Below, one piece after another: positions 23,741-33,713 of a stretch of 64,000 nt of DNA (positions are counted from its first letter, which is position 1; every line of letters begins with the position of its first letter). A program made the translations under genes and the position numbers. Location of the stretch: positions 930,001 to 994,000 of the forward strand of contig JANBXD010000006.1 of NCBI GenBank assembly GCA_024472245.1, written 5' to 3'. Below the pieces are notes generated by a model. It had not been told where the DNA came from and searched no databases. It was given only the letters and a program-made list of their open reading frames with translations. The DNA comes from Beauveria sp. NWAFU-1. Taxonomy: Eukaryota > Ascomycota > Sordariomycetes > Hypocreales > Cordycipitaceae.

Positions 23741-24506
23741 ATGTCTCGAACTGACTACACGATTCGTTATCCCTGCGGCTTGAACGGCCGGGATATCGTG
23801 GGTGCAGGTATCACCGCAATCGTTGCTCGTTTGGATGCTGTTGTAAAATTCAGCCAGCCATCCGAACGACATTTTTTAGAAAGAAAGAAGCGTATGTATG
23901 AGCGCCTTGGGCACGAACATGGCCGGTATCCTTCGATTTTTCGGATCCCTGGATGATGCGCTTGTTATCCAGTATGCTAGGTATGGTTCTATACGACAGT
24001 ACTTTGCAGGACAGACCAAGCTGGTCTCGCTTCCTGTAAGGCTTCGCTGGATCGAACAGATCACGACGACAATGTCTTTTATCCATTCAAAGAATGTGCT
24101 GCATGGAGATATCTCATGCAATAACGTGTTTCTTCATGAATTGTTCAACATCAAAGTCGGTGACTTTGCTGGATCTTCTATTGACGGTGAGGATCCTCTC
24201 ATATGCTACGAAACCAGTCACGAACACCCCGCTATCGAATGCATCTCCAACAAAAGTGAGCTATTTGCTCTTGGATCTACATTCTATGAGATAATGACGG
24301 GATCCAAGCCGTTCAAGGAGCTTACGGATGAAGAAGTATGCAGCGCCTACAGTGAAGGGAGATATCCGGAACTGCACGACTTACCTGCATGTAACAACAT
24401 CATATCTATGTGCTGGACTCAGGGCTATGCAAGTGTGGATGAACTTCTTGTAGATGTCGAGGCTGAAGGCATGTGTATTTCTCATTTAGTCATGCTAATA
24501 AGCTAA
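23741..24506 (+). pseudogene. Frameshifted serine/threonine kinase-like gene (HGD type)
   Basis: Starts MSRTDYTIRYP at 23741. The N-lobe frame (GAGITAIVARL, then VVKF for the ATP-lysine strand, then ERLGHEHG) runs to about 23922. The rest of the kinase then continues in another frame (ILRFFGSLDDALVIQYA onward) to 24506. The junction needs a one-base shift near 23920-23925, and no intron fits there. The C-lobe shows HSKNVLHGDISCNN (HGD in place of HRD), DFAGS in place of DFG, and a LFALGSTFYEIMTGSKPF helix, typical of a fungal-specific expanded kinase-like family found in accessory regions. The final residues after VDVEAE may run into a GC-AG-like intron rather than the stop at 24506. Either a decayed gene or a sequence error. 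If decayed, no full-length product is expected. Confidence 0.65.
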
Positions 24507-24860
24507 CAACTAGCTAGTCGCCTCCAAGTCCAGGCGGACGACACCGATCAGCCCGCCAACGATTGCCATGACATTTGCGTTCATAGCCCTTCCCTTTATA
24601 CTTTGGTCCAGAAGTCGGAGATGAAATGTTCCCCAAGAATTACACTATTATTATTATGCAATTCTTGGCCTTGCATCCATGTTGAGGGCGGCGGCGGACA
24701 GTGCAGGCATTCTTCCAATTCCGCAGGGTCAATACATACTTGTCCAATCGCACATTGCCAGCGCGGCGCCAGACAACGTTTCTTTCACCACCGCCACTTT
24801 ATCATTACCATCTCGACCCAGGTGATTGCAATCACATCCATCCATCTCTTGTCCGTCATA
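24507..24860. other. Short intergenic stretch before the tryptophan-rich gene
   Basis: 354 bases. One frame is open through the whole segment and continues in frame into the next gene, but the translation is low in protein character (many Cys and His, no conserved motif). I treat it as promoter and leader. Confidence 0.4.
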
Positions 24861-25688
24861 ATGCCCTGCTGCGTTCCCGGCGGCAGTCCCGCCGAAGCGG
24901 CCGCCAGCGAAAAGATTCGGCGTGCCACCCTCGAGGCCATGCAGCGCGAGAAGCTCTCGAAAATTCAAAGTACCCTCGACCAATTCCATACTCTGCCAAC
25001 CGTCGACAAGAGCAAACTCGATGACCTGTCGGTATTATGTGGTCCTATGCTCGACGTCGATAACTGGTTAGTCACATCACCGACCGAGTACCGGTCAAAA
25101 TTCTTCATGCCATTCGACTGGCCCCAGGACTGGCTCGAGTACCCATCTTGGTCTGCTGATTGGCAATGGGTAAAAATGGATCACCGTAATATATACTCTA
25201 GCAGCCACATGCACTTTCAGTGGCATCGGTCGAGATGGTTCCAGGCACGCCTCTGTCGATTGTATACGCTAGATCCAAAAGTCTGGGACGTCTACACGTA
25301 CGATTCCTAACTTTTTCGTTTCCTTATTTCAAATTTGATTTGATTACCATCCATACTGACTTGTAGCTACAGCGAAAGTATGGAAATGATAGATGTCATC
25401 AATCTCCGTCTCCCCCGACGCGAGCTCAACCCCAAGGCACGCCCTAGTGCACACTCATACTACGAATACGGAGGTCAGTTGGCATATCTGGCCAAAGACG
25501 GCTCTGATAGGCTTTATGCAGCATGCCTGATGCTAGACTCGGGCTGCAAAGACGCCGACGGCCTGCTGCTGCGCTCCGAGGTCGACGCCGCCATCTGTAT
25601 GAGCCAGTTGCAGCTCAGAGACGGCCACTTCACCAACCACCACACGAAGCCCATCCTCATCACAACCATACTTCGCAAGCAGTCCTGA
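24861..25688 (+). CDS. Tryptophan-rich hypothetical protein, possibly truncated by a frameshift
   Basis: Two exons, 24861-25297 and 25367-25688, joined across a 69-nt GTACGA...TAG intron in phase 2; 252 residues. Not a family I can name. The protein opens MPCCVPGG, a cysteine pair that could be lipidated, followed by a charged helix and then a striking aromatic stretch near residues 89-125 with seven tryptophans (DWPQDWLEYPSWSADWQW, then HFQWHRSRWF). Downstream of the stop at 25688 a different frame (25690-25896) reads GDDAWLLLRWTASTLVGQ and looks coding, so the ancestral gene may have extended about 70 residues further and lost its end through a small indel near 25660-25690. The start at 24861 was preferred over an upstream in-frame alternative because upstream residues are low-quality. 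Converges on the protease gene. Confidence 0.55.
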
Positions 25689-26380
25689 TCTTCCAGGCAA
25701 GGATGCGGGTGATGACGCCTGGCTGCTGCTGCGCTGGACGGCCAGTACACTGGTGGGCCAGACAAAGTATACAGAAGCCATAGGCTCTGTTGACGGCTAT
25801 TATGACGAGAAGCCGAGCTTGACACCCTCCATGGTAGTATCAGACTCACCGCGCTGCTCCAGTTTAACCAGCCTGGCGCTAAATGGATTGCAGTGATATG
25901 CCATTGTCCCTGGCTCCGGATCTTGGAGTTTGGAGGCATTGGAGATTAAGTGACTGTCCTCACCAAACTTCAAGTCGCCAAGGCCGCTCCATTGGCCAGA
26001 GTTTCAACGCGTCACATCGTCACGCTCAGTCGCCATGACTCAGTCGCCATGACTGATTCTGCGGTTCCCATATGGAAAGAGTTCTGAGAAGGATGCAACT
26101 CAGGTACTTGACTTGTGGCAGCCTTGTGGCTGGCTGTGAGTTTGCATATAACAGTTGCCCGCTGATATTATGCTCAAAGTAGCCTGTCATAAACGAGGCC
26201 CTAGTGTGACTGGTGCTTGTCTCAAGTCCTCTCCGTAGAAACCCTCGCTGCGCAGTACAACCTTGGTCCGCGACCACCACTCAAAGTGAGGCTTACGTAG
26301 TAACGCGCCATCATCAATCTTGATTTGGATAGATCAACATTAGTAAACTTATAAAGATCCCCTATCATCATTTCTCCGCC
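25689..26380. other. Convergent intergenic region with probable displaced coding tail
   Basis: About 690 bases. The first 200 contain the displaced reading frame described for the preceding gene. The remainder up to the protease stop shows nothing beyond a short duplicated phrase (CAGTCGCCATGACT near 26028-26053). Confidence 0.45.
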
Positions 26381-29156
26381 TCAAGCAGCCAGCAACTCCA
26401 AAACCCGTATAATATTTCTTTCGTCTCCAGATCTGAGCTGCACGTCCCTGTACCTCGGATATACACTAACAATCGTCTCGTGCCAAAATGTCCATGGTTG
26501 GACAAAGCAACACCTGTGATCTCTCTGGCTTATTGCCTTAAACAGCGCCTTCATATACCGACCATTGTAGAACCACTTCTTGACGTCACTCACCCTTTGT
26601 GACGCCTCGTGCCGCAAAATCTCGAGCATGTTGGCCGCGATGCCGGCCGCAATGGGCGTCGCGTACGAAACACCCGAGGCATAGACGTACTGCGACCTGG
26701 TCTTCGCAAAATGCTCCTTGATGGGGATGTCGAGGCCCAAGGTCGCAAAGTAGTCTTCGCGACCAACGCTCGCGTTTGTGCCCAGCGGCTGGCCGTCGCC
26801 GTCGGTGCAGTGAATCGCAATGATGCCAAGCTTTCTGCCTGGCCACGACGGCCCTTCGTGATGGCCGGCATTGTTGTGTGCGGCGGCAAAGATGATTTTG
26901 GAGCCTGGAAGCAAGGCGTGCGATAATGCTTCATCAATGTCGCGCGATTCGACCCTCATCGCGAGCGACAGATTGATAATATCCGCATCCCAAACCTGAA
27001 CGGCCCAATTGATTGCCTTGCGTACGTTGTGCAACTCTTCGTCTGAAACAGTCGACGAGTTGGTCACCTTTGCAATGTAAATTTCCGCCTGGGGAGCGGC
27101 TTCCAACAATATCTTGGCGACTGTCGTTCCATGGCCATGGTAGTCTTCGCAATCATCGACACTGGTTCCGCAAAAGTTGCGCAGTCCTGCGATTCTGCGG
27201 TCGCGCAGCCCAAGTCCAACATCTGAGTCGCGCAGCGCAATTCGGATTTCCGAGTCGCTAGTAGATATGCCACTGTCGATGACCGCTATACGAACCTTTC
27301 TGCTTCGATTCTCTGGCAACGGCGTTCTTGACTTGACAGAGAGTGGATTTACGTACGAGATTGCAAACTTTTGCATTCTTGACATGAACTCCTTTGCTCT
27401 TGCACTTTAAAAGTCTCGTTAGCTCTTGATCTTGATGTTTCGTTCATTGTTGTGGCCAGGCAAAGATACATACCTCTTTGGTCCTGGTTCCCTTTTATGT
27501 GGCAACGCTGTGAGTGGCTCGCGCTGTGTCTTGACGTCGGACAGATAATCTTCTTCTGTTTCCTCAGCACCAGTAAAACCCGGTTTGGCGCCATGAGGTA
27601 ACAATATCGAGAGTGGCTTTAGAATCTGGTTCTCGAAAAAGGTCAAGAATTCGCGACTGGTTTTATTTTTCGCAGCAACCTTGCCCTCGTAACTGAGACA
27701 CGCTTTAATGGCATCGACAAAGGGACTTTCGGAGTCGAGCAAATCGGGGTGGTCTTTGATCAGTAGTCCCAATTGCCTTCGGATTCCTTCTTCCGATGAT
27801 TGGCCCTGCGCTTCGCTGAAGACGTCTGGTTTTCTCCAGAATCTTACCTCGACTAGAACTTTGCCCAGCTCCAGTAGATTTAAATCACATTTCAAGTCTG
27901 GACCCGCTTCAAACTGTGGCAAAGGAGCTTCAATAGGACAAGAGAGATATGCTTCTGTTTGGTCGTGTATGACGCCTGTCGTCGAGTCATGGTGAAGGAA
28001 CACGTTTGCGTCAAAAGTTTTTCGCTTGCACCAGCGAAGTCGTCTCCAAGCCGCGCTGCTAAGACAATAGGCAGATAGTGCCAAGTTGTAGCAAAGACGA
28101 TATCTATCCTTGACAGACATGGGTTTGGTGCGGTCCCTTTCTACTTGAGAAAGTTCAATGAGTTCAGCCAAGCTTCTCATCGTCCTCGTTCTCACGGGGT
28201 TTCCGTAGCCCATGCTCAGCTGGTACTCCCCAGGACCTTGCGGCACCCTTTGGTTCGTCTCGTGCCTGTTCACAGCCGGTCGTATTTGTCCTTGAGGGAC
28301 AACAGAAATGCATACAGATCTGCAATCGTGTTCTGCTTTGCGGATATGCTCGCAAAGCTTTGGCCTTTCTGTAGAGGTCGGATAGGGCCTGTTTGCTCAT
28401 TAGGCTCCAGAAAGGATCAACGACTGGTCATATCACCATAGATCCGATCAAAGGCACCGGCAACAATATTATAACAACAAGGGCCCAGGTGAGGAAGGCA
28501 ACACAGAGAACAGAATAGCAAAAGATACATACCGCGTGAAGTTTCCAGTGCAGTACACCCATTCGTAGTTGCCATTTTGATGGCGCGGGCTAATGTAGAA
28601 CTTACATGTCTCCAAAGGGCGCCGATTGAAACCACCCAACCTCAGGCGGAGCAAATGGGGAGGTTTGCAGTTGCCCAGCTGCCTTTTCAAAGCCAAGACG
28701 AGTTTGTCCATTTTTTCATGAACGTGTTGCTGGGTGATGGATCTCAACTCGCTGACTGCTTCAGCAAGATCATCAGCGAAGCCGACTGGTCCTTGAGTGA
28801 TGTATGGATCATTGAGCCCCTCTGGGAGGTCAATGACAAGCTCGTCCCTCGGCGGTCGACTGGCGGATGCAGTGGTTCCGTTGGTGCCAAGAATCTTTTC
28901 ATGTTTGCTTTTAACGAGCCTTTTCAGGCCCTCACGACATTCGGCTATTAACTGCCTCTCCAAGTCCGTTGGTTGACTCAGCAGTCGCACTATTTCCCCG
29001 ATTTTAGTAAAGCAGAAATTCGACAGTCGCAGCAGTCATTTGAGAGGAGAAGGTGGGATAATTACATCGTTGCGCCCTAACTCCGGCGCCGATCTCTGGT
29101 TGCTCTTCGTGGTCCGGCTCGATGAGCCTACCAGTCGACATAGCATCTTGGGTCAT
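26381..29156 (-). CDS. DUF7580-like / subtilisin (peptidase S8) fusion protein, HET-Q2-type candidate
   Basis: Five-exon model: 29156-29066, 28989-28606, 28388-28274, 28214-27474 and 27404-26381, all phases consistent, 784 residues. The C-terminal third is a subtilisin-family serine protease. It has catalytic Asp in AVIDSG (about residue 487), His in HGHGTTVA (535), the oxyanion Asn in AAAHNNAG (about 621) and Ser in SGVSYATP (690). All key residues are present and there is no signal peptide, so it should be active inside the cell. Residues about 200-430 resemble the fungal DUF7580 region (RSLAEL, then RYRLCYNLALSAY, then LLELGKVLVEVRFW), usually found in NLR-associated or HET-type proteins. 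The N-terminus is short for that class and an extra upstream exon is possible. The 59-nt intron at 28215-28273 lacks a good branch site and could instead mark a frameshift. It lies head-to-head with the gasdermin-like gene, suggesting it is that protein's activating protease. Confidence 0.75.
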
Positions 29157-29880
29157 TCTGCCGACTTCTGCTATTGAAGCTGTTTGTATAGGACGAACAA
29201 GCTTGCTGTGATGGTGGCAGGTACTAGTGATTTGAGTGAAAGCCAAACCTTTCTCTCTCGTAAGCAGAAAGACCATCCAGCATTATCAGTACAACCTTCC
29301 CCGCAGCCTTGCATGGCCTTTCTTTTTGCCGGCTGCAGTGTTGGCACAGCATACTGTCGCAGTTCTTGCTTGCCGTGTGGCTTTGTGGCTTGCAGGAACT
29401 TGTTCGTTACTATTGCATGTTCACTCTGCCCAACCTTTGCGTTTTTTTCTTTTCTCAGGATGGCGATGAAGCATCTTTCACGATGTGAGGTTGTTCTCAA
29501 TATTATATTCGTTGTCATTCTATTCGATGCACGAATGGGAGCGCAATCTTTCATTCCGATCCGCTATGCCCAGCAAGATTCATGGACCCCTCATCTTTGG
29601 GGGCCAAGCAATGCCCGACTTTTCTGTCAATCGCGGGGTAATGTGTCGATCAGGCTCTGAATGCTTGACATGCTGTGTAACCCCAAGCTGAACTGCAGGC
29701 TGCAGGCTGCAGCATAGTCCGTGGTCAACTGCCCCCTCAATCTTTCTCCGCCAGAATAGATTGGCGGTTGCGCGGCAGCTAATTATTCATAGTGACTGTA
29801 GGTAAATAGACCGAGTCCTTTCATGTTACACTTACTTCGCCCACCAGACCTCGGCGATTCAGCCCTCGACAGGCCTTCAA
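29157..29880. promoter_or_regulatory. Shared divergent promoter region, protease / gasdermin pair
   Basis: 724 bases separate the two divergent start codons. Overlapping open frames on both strands (29184-29660 plus, 29171-29554 minus) have no family resemblance. A short GCAGGCTGCAGGCTGCAG repeat occurs near 29695-29712. The arrangement allows co-regulation of the two genes; no specific element is recognised. Confidence 0.5.
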
Positions 29881-30702
29881 ATGGCTCCTCGAGTCAACGA
29901 TTACCATATTTTGCCAACGCTGATGCACAAGGGAGATTTATGCATCGGCCACCTGATCAGCAGTATCAAGGACATGATAGTTATCAACGATGGCGATGAT
30001 GAAATTGTAACATTTGATGAGCATCGCATCAAGGCGTCGCACATGTTCAATGTGGCCATCACTGCGCAAGCGGCGAGCTCTGGGGGCGCTGGCTTTTTTG
30101 CAGACGCAGCCTCGGCCGTTTTTGGTGGCAAGATGCGTCTCAGCAGCAAGACTCAATCTTCAAATCGTTACTTCATTCCCGAGATGCATGGGCTGCAGGT
30201 AACACTTGGAAAATCCGACTTCCTCAGAGCCGTCGAGTGTTCTGCAGCGGTACAGAAGCATTTAGCCCAATACGGCGGCTATCTCTACATGATCACCGGC
30301 TTGAGATTCTGCAACAAGAAAGCTGTCATGGTTCGTCGTGATGGGGGGCTCGAAATGCAAAGCGAGCTTGGATTTGATTGCGGTCCGGTCACGGTTGGTC
30401 CGCGCATGCACTGGGCTCGTGGAAGCGTCTCGAGTCAGGAAATGGCTGAAGTTGCAGATGTCATATTTGCAATCAAGGTCGCGAAACTCAAGTATAGGAG
30501 GAGATCTATCATTGTTGGGAAAGAGCATCTTGTTGCGAAAGGATATTACCACGGCGCAGAACTTGTGGGGGGTGGGAATGCTAAGCCTGCGCTGGAGAAG
30601 GCAGATGCTTTTGACGTGGACGTCGAAGAGGATTCCGATGGAGAATATGTGGAAGAAGGCTGGGAAGTCGAGCCCGATGTGAATTGGATCGCACCTGAGT
30701 AG
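29881..30702 (+). CDS. Gasdermin-like pore-forming protein (RCD-1 / HET-Q1 family candidate)
   Basis: Intronless, 273 residues, the size of fungal gasdermins. Recognised by pattern, not by search: an N-terminal KGDLCIGHLISS segment (residues 17-28), a glycine/alanine-rich hydrophobic segment (AASSGGAGFFADAASAVFGG, 64-83), YLYMITGLRF (134-143), GPVTVGP (168-174), and DVIFAIKVAKLKYRR (193-207) followed by YYHGAEL (222-228). This order matches the N-terminal pore-forming domain of RCD-1/HET-Q1. After residue 230 comes a short acidic tail of about 40 residues, comparable to the inhibitory C-terminal peptide that HET-Q2 removes from HET-Q1. Known family role: once activated, membrane pores and cell death during allorecognition. 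Inferred here: held inactive by the tail and activated by the neighbouring S8 protease, which is divergently transcribed 724 bp away. Confidence 0.75.
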   Translation: MAPRVNDYHILPTLMHKGDLCIGHLISSIKDMIVINDGDDEIVTFDEHRIKASHMFNVAITAQAASSGGAGFFADAASAVFGGKMRLSSKTQSSNRYFIPEMHGLQVTLGKSDFLRAVECSAAVQKHLAQYGGYLYMITGLRFCNKKAVMVRRDGGLEMQSELGFDCGPVTVGPRMHWARGSVSSQEMAEVADVIFAIKVAKLKYRRRSIIVGKEHLVAKGYYHGAELVGGGNAKPALEKADAFDVDVEEDSDGEYVEEGWEVEPDVNWIAPE

Positions 30703-31673
30703 TCGCTTTGAGCTGTTGCGCGACACGTTGCGCGCCTCGTGTCATAACAATCCAGCTCATGCCAGTTGGCGTCGCAGGGTAGTCGTGGCTCATGTACTAT
30801 TTGAGCGTTTCCTTTGCAAGCTTTAAATAGGTACAAAGATGATGCGGATACGTTGTCGTTCAGTGACCCTTAAGCAGTTCAGTGACCCTTAAGCAGTTCA
30901 GAAACGCAATGTGCTCGAAAGTCCTCTACGCATAAAGACGCATGCATGCCAAGTGTTTAGCAACGGAAGAAGATTACGCCAGCAAGGAATACGAACAAGT
31001 TGTGCAAGGTTGGGCTAAGCAAGGTTGGATTAAACACGCATATGCATGTCTTCGTTGCCCTCCTGTCCTTGGCCAGGCTCAAGCATGTGTCCGTATCCGT
31101 ACTGGTTGCTGATACTGGCAGTGTGACTGGTGACCGGGTGCGGCTATCAGTACACACGGGGCAATGCTTGCTGTTTCTCTTCCTCCCAGTGAGGCTGTGC
31201 TCACCTGATCCGGTGACTACCTAGCAATCCGAGACAAGACACCTATTTCATTTACTTGGACACGCCTGACAGCAATCAGCCAGCCGATCAGCCTCGGGCG
31301 TGGCAAACGTGGGTGGCAGCCTGCAGGATACTCGTTCAGCTGTACAATGTAGTGGCCGGTAGACCTGAGCCGTCGCACAAAGATGACAGGCGCCATGTTG
31401 CCAGGTTGCAGGTCATTTTCAATTTCTGTGAATGTCTCATGTCATGTGGCGGTGCCCGGATTGTGTTGGCGCTGCATCCGGAATGCCAGTGGCTGCTGAC
31501 TGATGCTTTTTGTGTAACTTCGCCGGGCGCTAAAACGAGAGCATCCCCCGCGTAGAATAATTTGTTGCATACTCCGTACTCCGTACCTTAGGTACCTTAC
31601 CCATTGAGATCGCGGCGGCCACGCAAACACGCAAACACGCACCTTGCACCAAGCATCATTTACGATTATCACG
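30703..31673. other. Intergenic region with a 19-base tandem repeat
   Basis: About 970 bases between the gasdermin-like gene and the first zinc-finger-like gene. It contains a two-copy 19-base repeat at 30859-30896. Near 31566 the phrase TACTCCGTACTCCGTACC is followed by GTACC palindromes, a short motif I associate with intergenic DNA of this fungal group. No gene is supported. Confidence 0.5.
30859..30901. repeat. 19-bp tandem duplication
   Basis: Two exact adjacent copies of a 19-base unit beginning TTCAGTGACCC (30859-30877 and 30878-30896), followed by the first five bases of a third. Probably replication slippage. Confidence 0.8.
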
Positions 31674-33713
31674 ATGGGGGAAGACCCCCAGCGTGATCCC
31701 AACTCAATCTACTCTAGAGCAGAGTTTTGTGACAATTTACTCGTTGTCATCGCCAGCCTGCCCCTCAAGGACAAGGACAGGCGCAGGAGCGAGACCGCAC
31801 AGCTTAGGCTCCTGCAGTGGGCCAAGTCGCTCAAGGTGTGGGATGACAAGGGCCCAAATCTAGATTCACTGCTGGATCCATCCAAATACAAAGTGCGTTG
31901 CCTGATAGAGGCCTATCTAGAGATTATACAGGAAACCTCGCTGCTTGGTAAAACAACATATCCCTGCTCACTCTCATACAACTACGCTGACCGGTGACTT
32001 TGGTAGTTCTGAAATCGGCGACACTGGGGCTTCCCGACAACCATTTCAATCTTGAATTCGCCGAGATTGAATTGTCCCTCACAGAACTACAGGATTTTGC
32101 AAATCTTTTACTATTTTACACCAAAGCCGGCTTCGGGCGGCGAGTCGCGCAGTATCGAAGTAAGCATGAGGACCACGACTTGAACACCGCCGTCATCACA
32201 CACATCCGGACTCAGTTTCCTTACCTGAACCCGGAAACTCCTCACGATATTCTTGGCCGCCGGGATGAGCATAAAACGAAAAATGTCAACTTGACCGAAG
32301 CTGGCGCCCAAAGAGCAAGTACGCCAGGTAACGAACCCGCGGGGCTGTTGAAAGTCTTGGCGGATGCTGTTCTCTTCACTCACTACAAGGCACTCTACAA
32401 CGGAGACTACGAGCACAAGCGTATCGATGCAACCAATCCCAAACTCGCCGAATGGAGATTGCCTGTCGAAAGCACTGAGGTACTCGCTTCGGGAACAGAG
32501 TATCCGCACATTTGCCCAGTTTGCGCCGAGGCCTGTTCCGAGCTATCGTTGTCCCCAGATGAAGAATTGTGAGCCGCCCCCATATTACATGAGCTCTGAC
32601 TGACCAAACAGTTGTCACTTTTTACACACAACTAAGCTATACGTCTGCTTGGCCAAGGAATGCGACCGAAATAACCCACCCTCTTTCGAAACTCGGCCAC
32701 AGTGGGAAAGTCATATGCAAAGTCATCACGGATCGGACTGGGTCTGCGATCTTCATAGAAACGTCCAATGGGTATGTCCGACTTGCGATGCTGTCTCACC
32801 GGCGGAATTTGAGTCTTTGGACTTGATGGCCAAAGATTTGGTTATGCATCTGCATGGCTCTCACGGCGAGAAAATATCCAAGGAGACTTTCAGTTTGGCT
32901 CAGCTAAGTTATATGACCTGTCCTCGACCTTCCGATACTTGTCCTATATGCGGAAAACGCTATCTCTACCGCACGGCCAAGGCCGGTCGGCAAACAGCAA
33001 ATACCGGATCCGCGAAAGATGACACGCAAGCCAGAGTGCATCAATGCATCGAAGAGCATATGCTTGCATTATCCTTGGAATTCACTTACCGCAGACTGAA
33101 TACTGCAGGCGCCCAGTCGCAGAGTGGTACCGATTCTCCTTCCTCGTCGTCCTCTACGCCCTCCATGACCAGTGAGCTCACTTTATCGGTGCACACAAAT
33201 TCATCCACTAGTACGCACAATGATGAAGTTTTCTCGAGGCCATGTTTCAAGCCGTCTTTGTCCTCCATCGACAGCGAACATTCTCAGCCCTCAGACGTCA
33301 ATGGCTACAGACAATCCTACTATGATGGTAACGGACAGCTTTTGAGTAGGGCGTCCTTCTCCTCCAGGTCAAGTCGATCACCTCACCACTCACATCAGTC
33401 CGCTCAACACTCGCGTCCGACTACTCAGTATCCGCGCCAGCCAACTCAGTCCTCTCATCAGCCAACTCAGTCTCCGCGCCAGCCAACTCAGTCCTCTCAT
33501 CAGCCAACTCAGTCTCCGCGCCAGCCAACTCAGTCTCCGCGCCAGCCAACTCAGCCCTCGCGTCAGCCAACTCAGCCCTCGCATCGCCATTATGCCTCAT
33601 CCTCTGAGCCTCGCGTAGCATATGGCGCTTCCTCATCCAGCCACTCCAGTGTACCGGGCTACCCGCCACCTGGTCGCCGTTGGGCAGGATACGGCGTATC
33701 TGATGAACCTTAG
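31674..33713 (+). CDS. Cys/His zinc-finger-like accessory protein, paralog A
   Basis: Three exons, 31674-31947, 32007-32568 and 32612-33713, phases consistent, 645 residues. The N-terminal helical region (FCDNLLVVI, LRLLQWAKSLKVW, then LTELQDFANLLLFYTKAGFGRR) is followed by a set of Cys/His pairs: CPVCAEAC near residue 268, CLAKECDR with a following HMQSHH, CDLHRNVQWVCPTC, and CPICGKRY then HQCIEEHM. This ordered series is the degenerate C2H2-type module seen in many ascomycete proteins linked to NLR, ankyrin or HeLo architectures. It ends in a disordered Ser/Pro/Gln tail with a 7-residue tandem repeat (33408-33575). Clearly paralogous to the gene at 36760-38571. Function unknown; proximity to the gasdermin/protease pair suggests, but does not show, a link to cell-death or allorecognition pathways. 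Confidence 0.7.
33408..33575 (+). repeat. 21-bp coding minisatellite, heptapeptide SPRQPTQ
   Basis: Seven in-frame 21-base units plus one degenerate upstream unit, each encoding a variant of [S/P]-[P/S]-[R/H]-Q-P-T-Q, within the disordered tail of the upstream zinc-finger-like gene. CAGCCAACTCAG is identical in all seven. The near identity indicates recent expansion and likely length variation between strains. Confidence 0.85.

Noticed and set aside
29171..29660. Overlapping plus and minus frames in the protease/gasdermin promoter
   Set aside because: They overlap each other on opposite strands, have no domain and no supporting splice structure.
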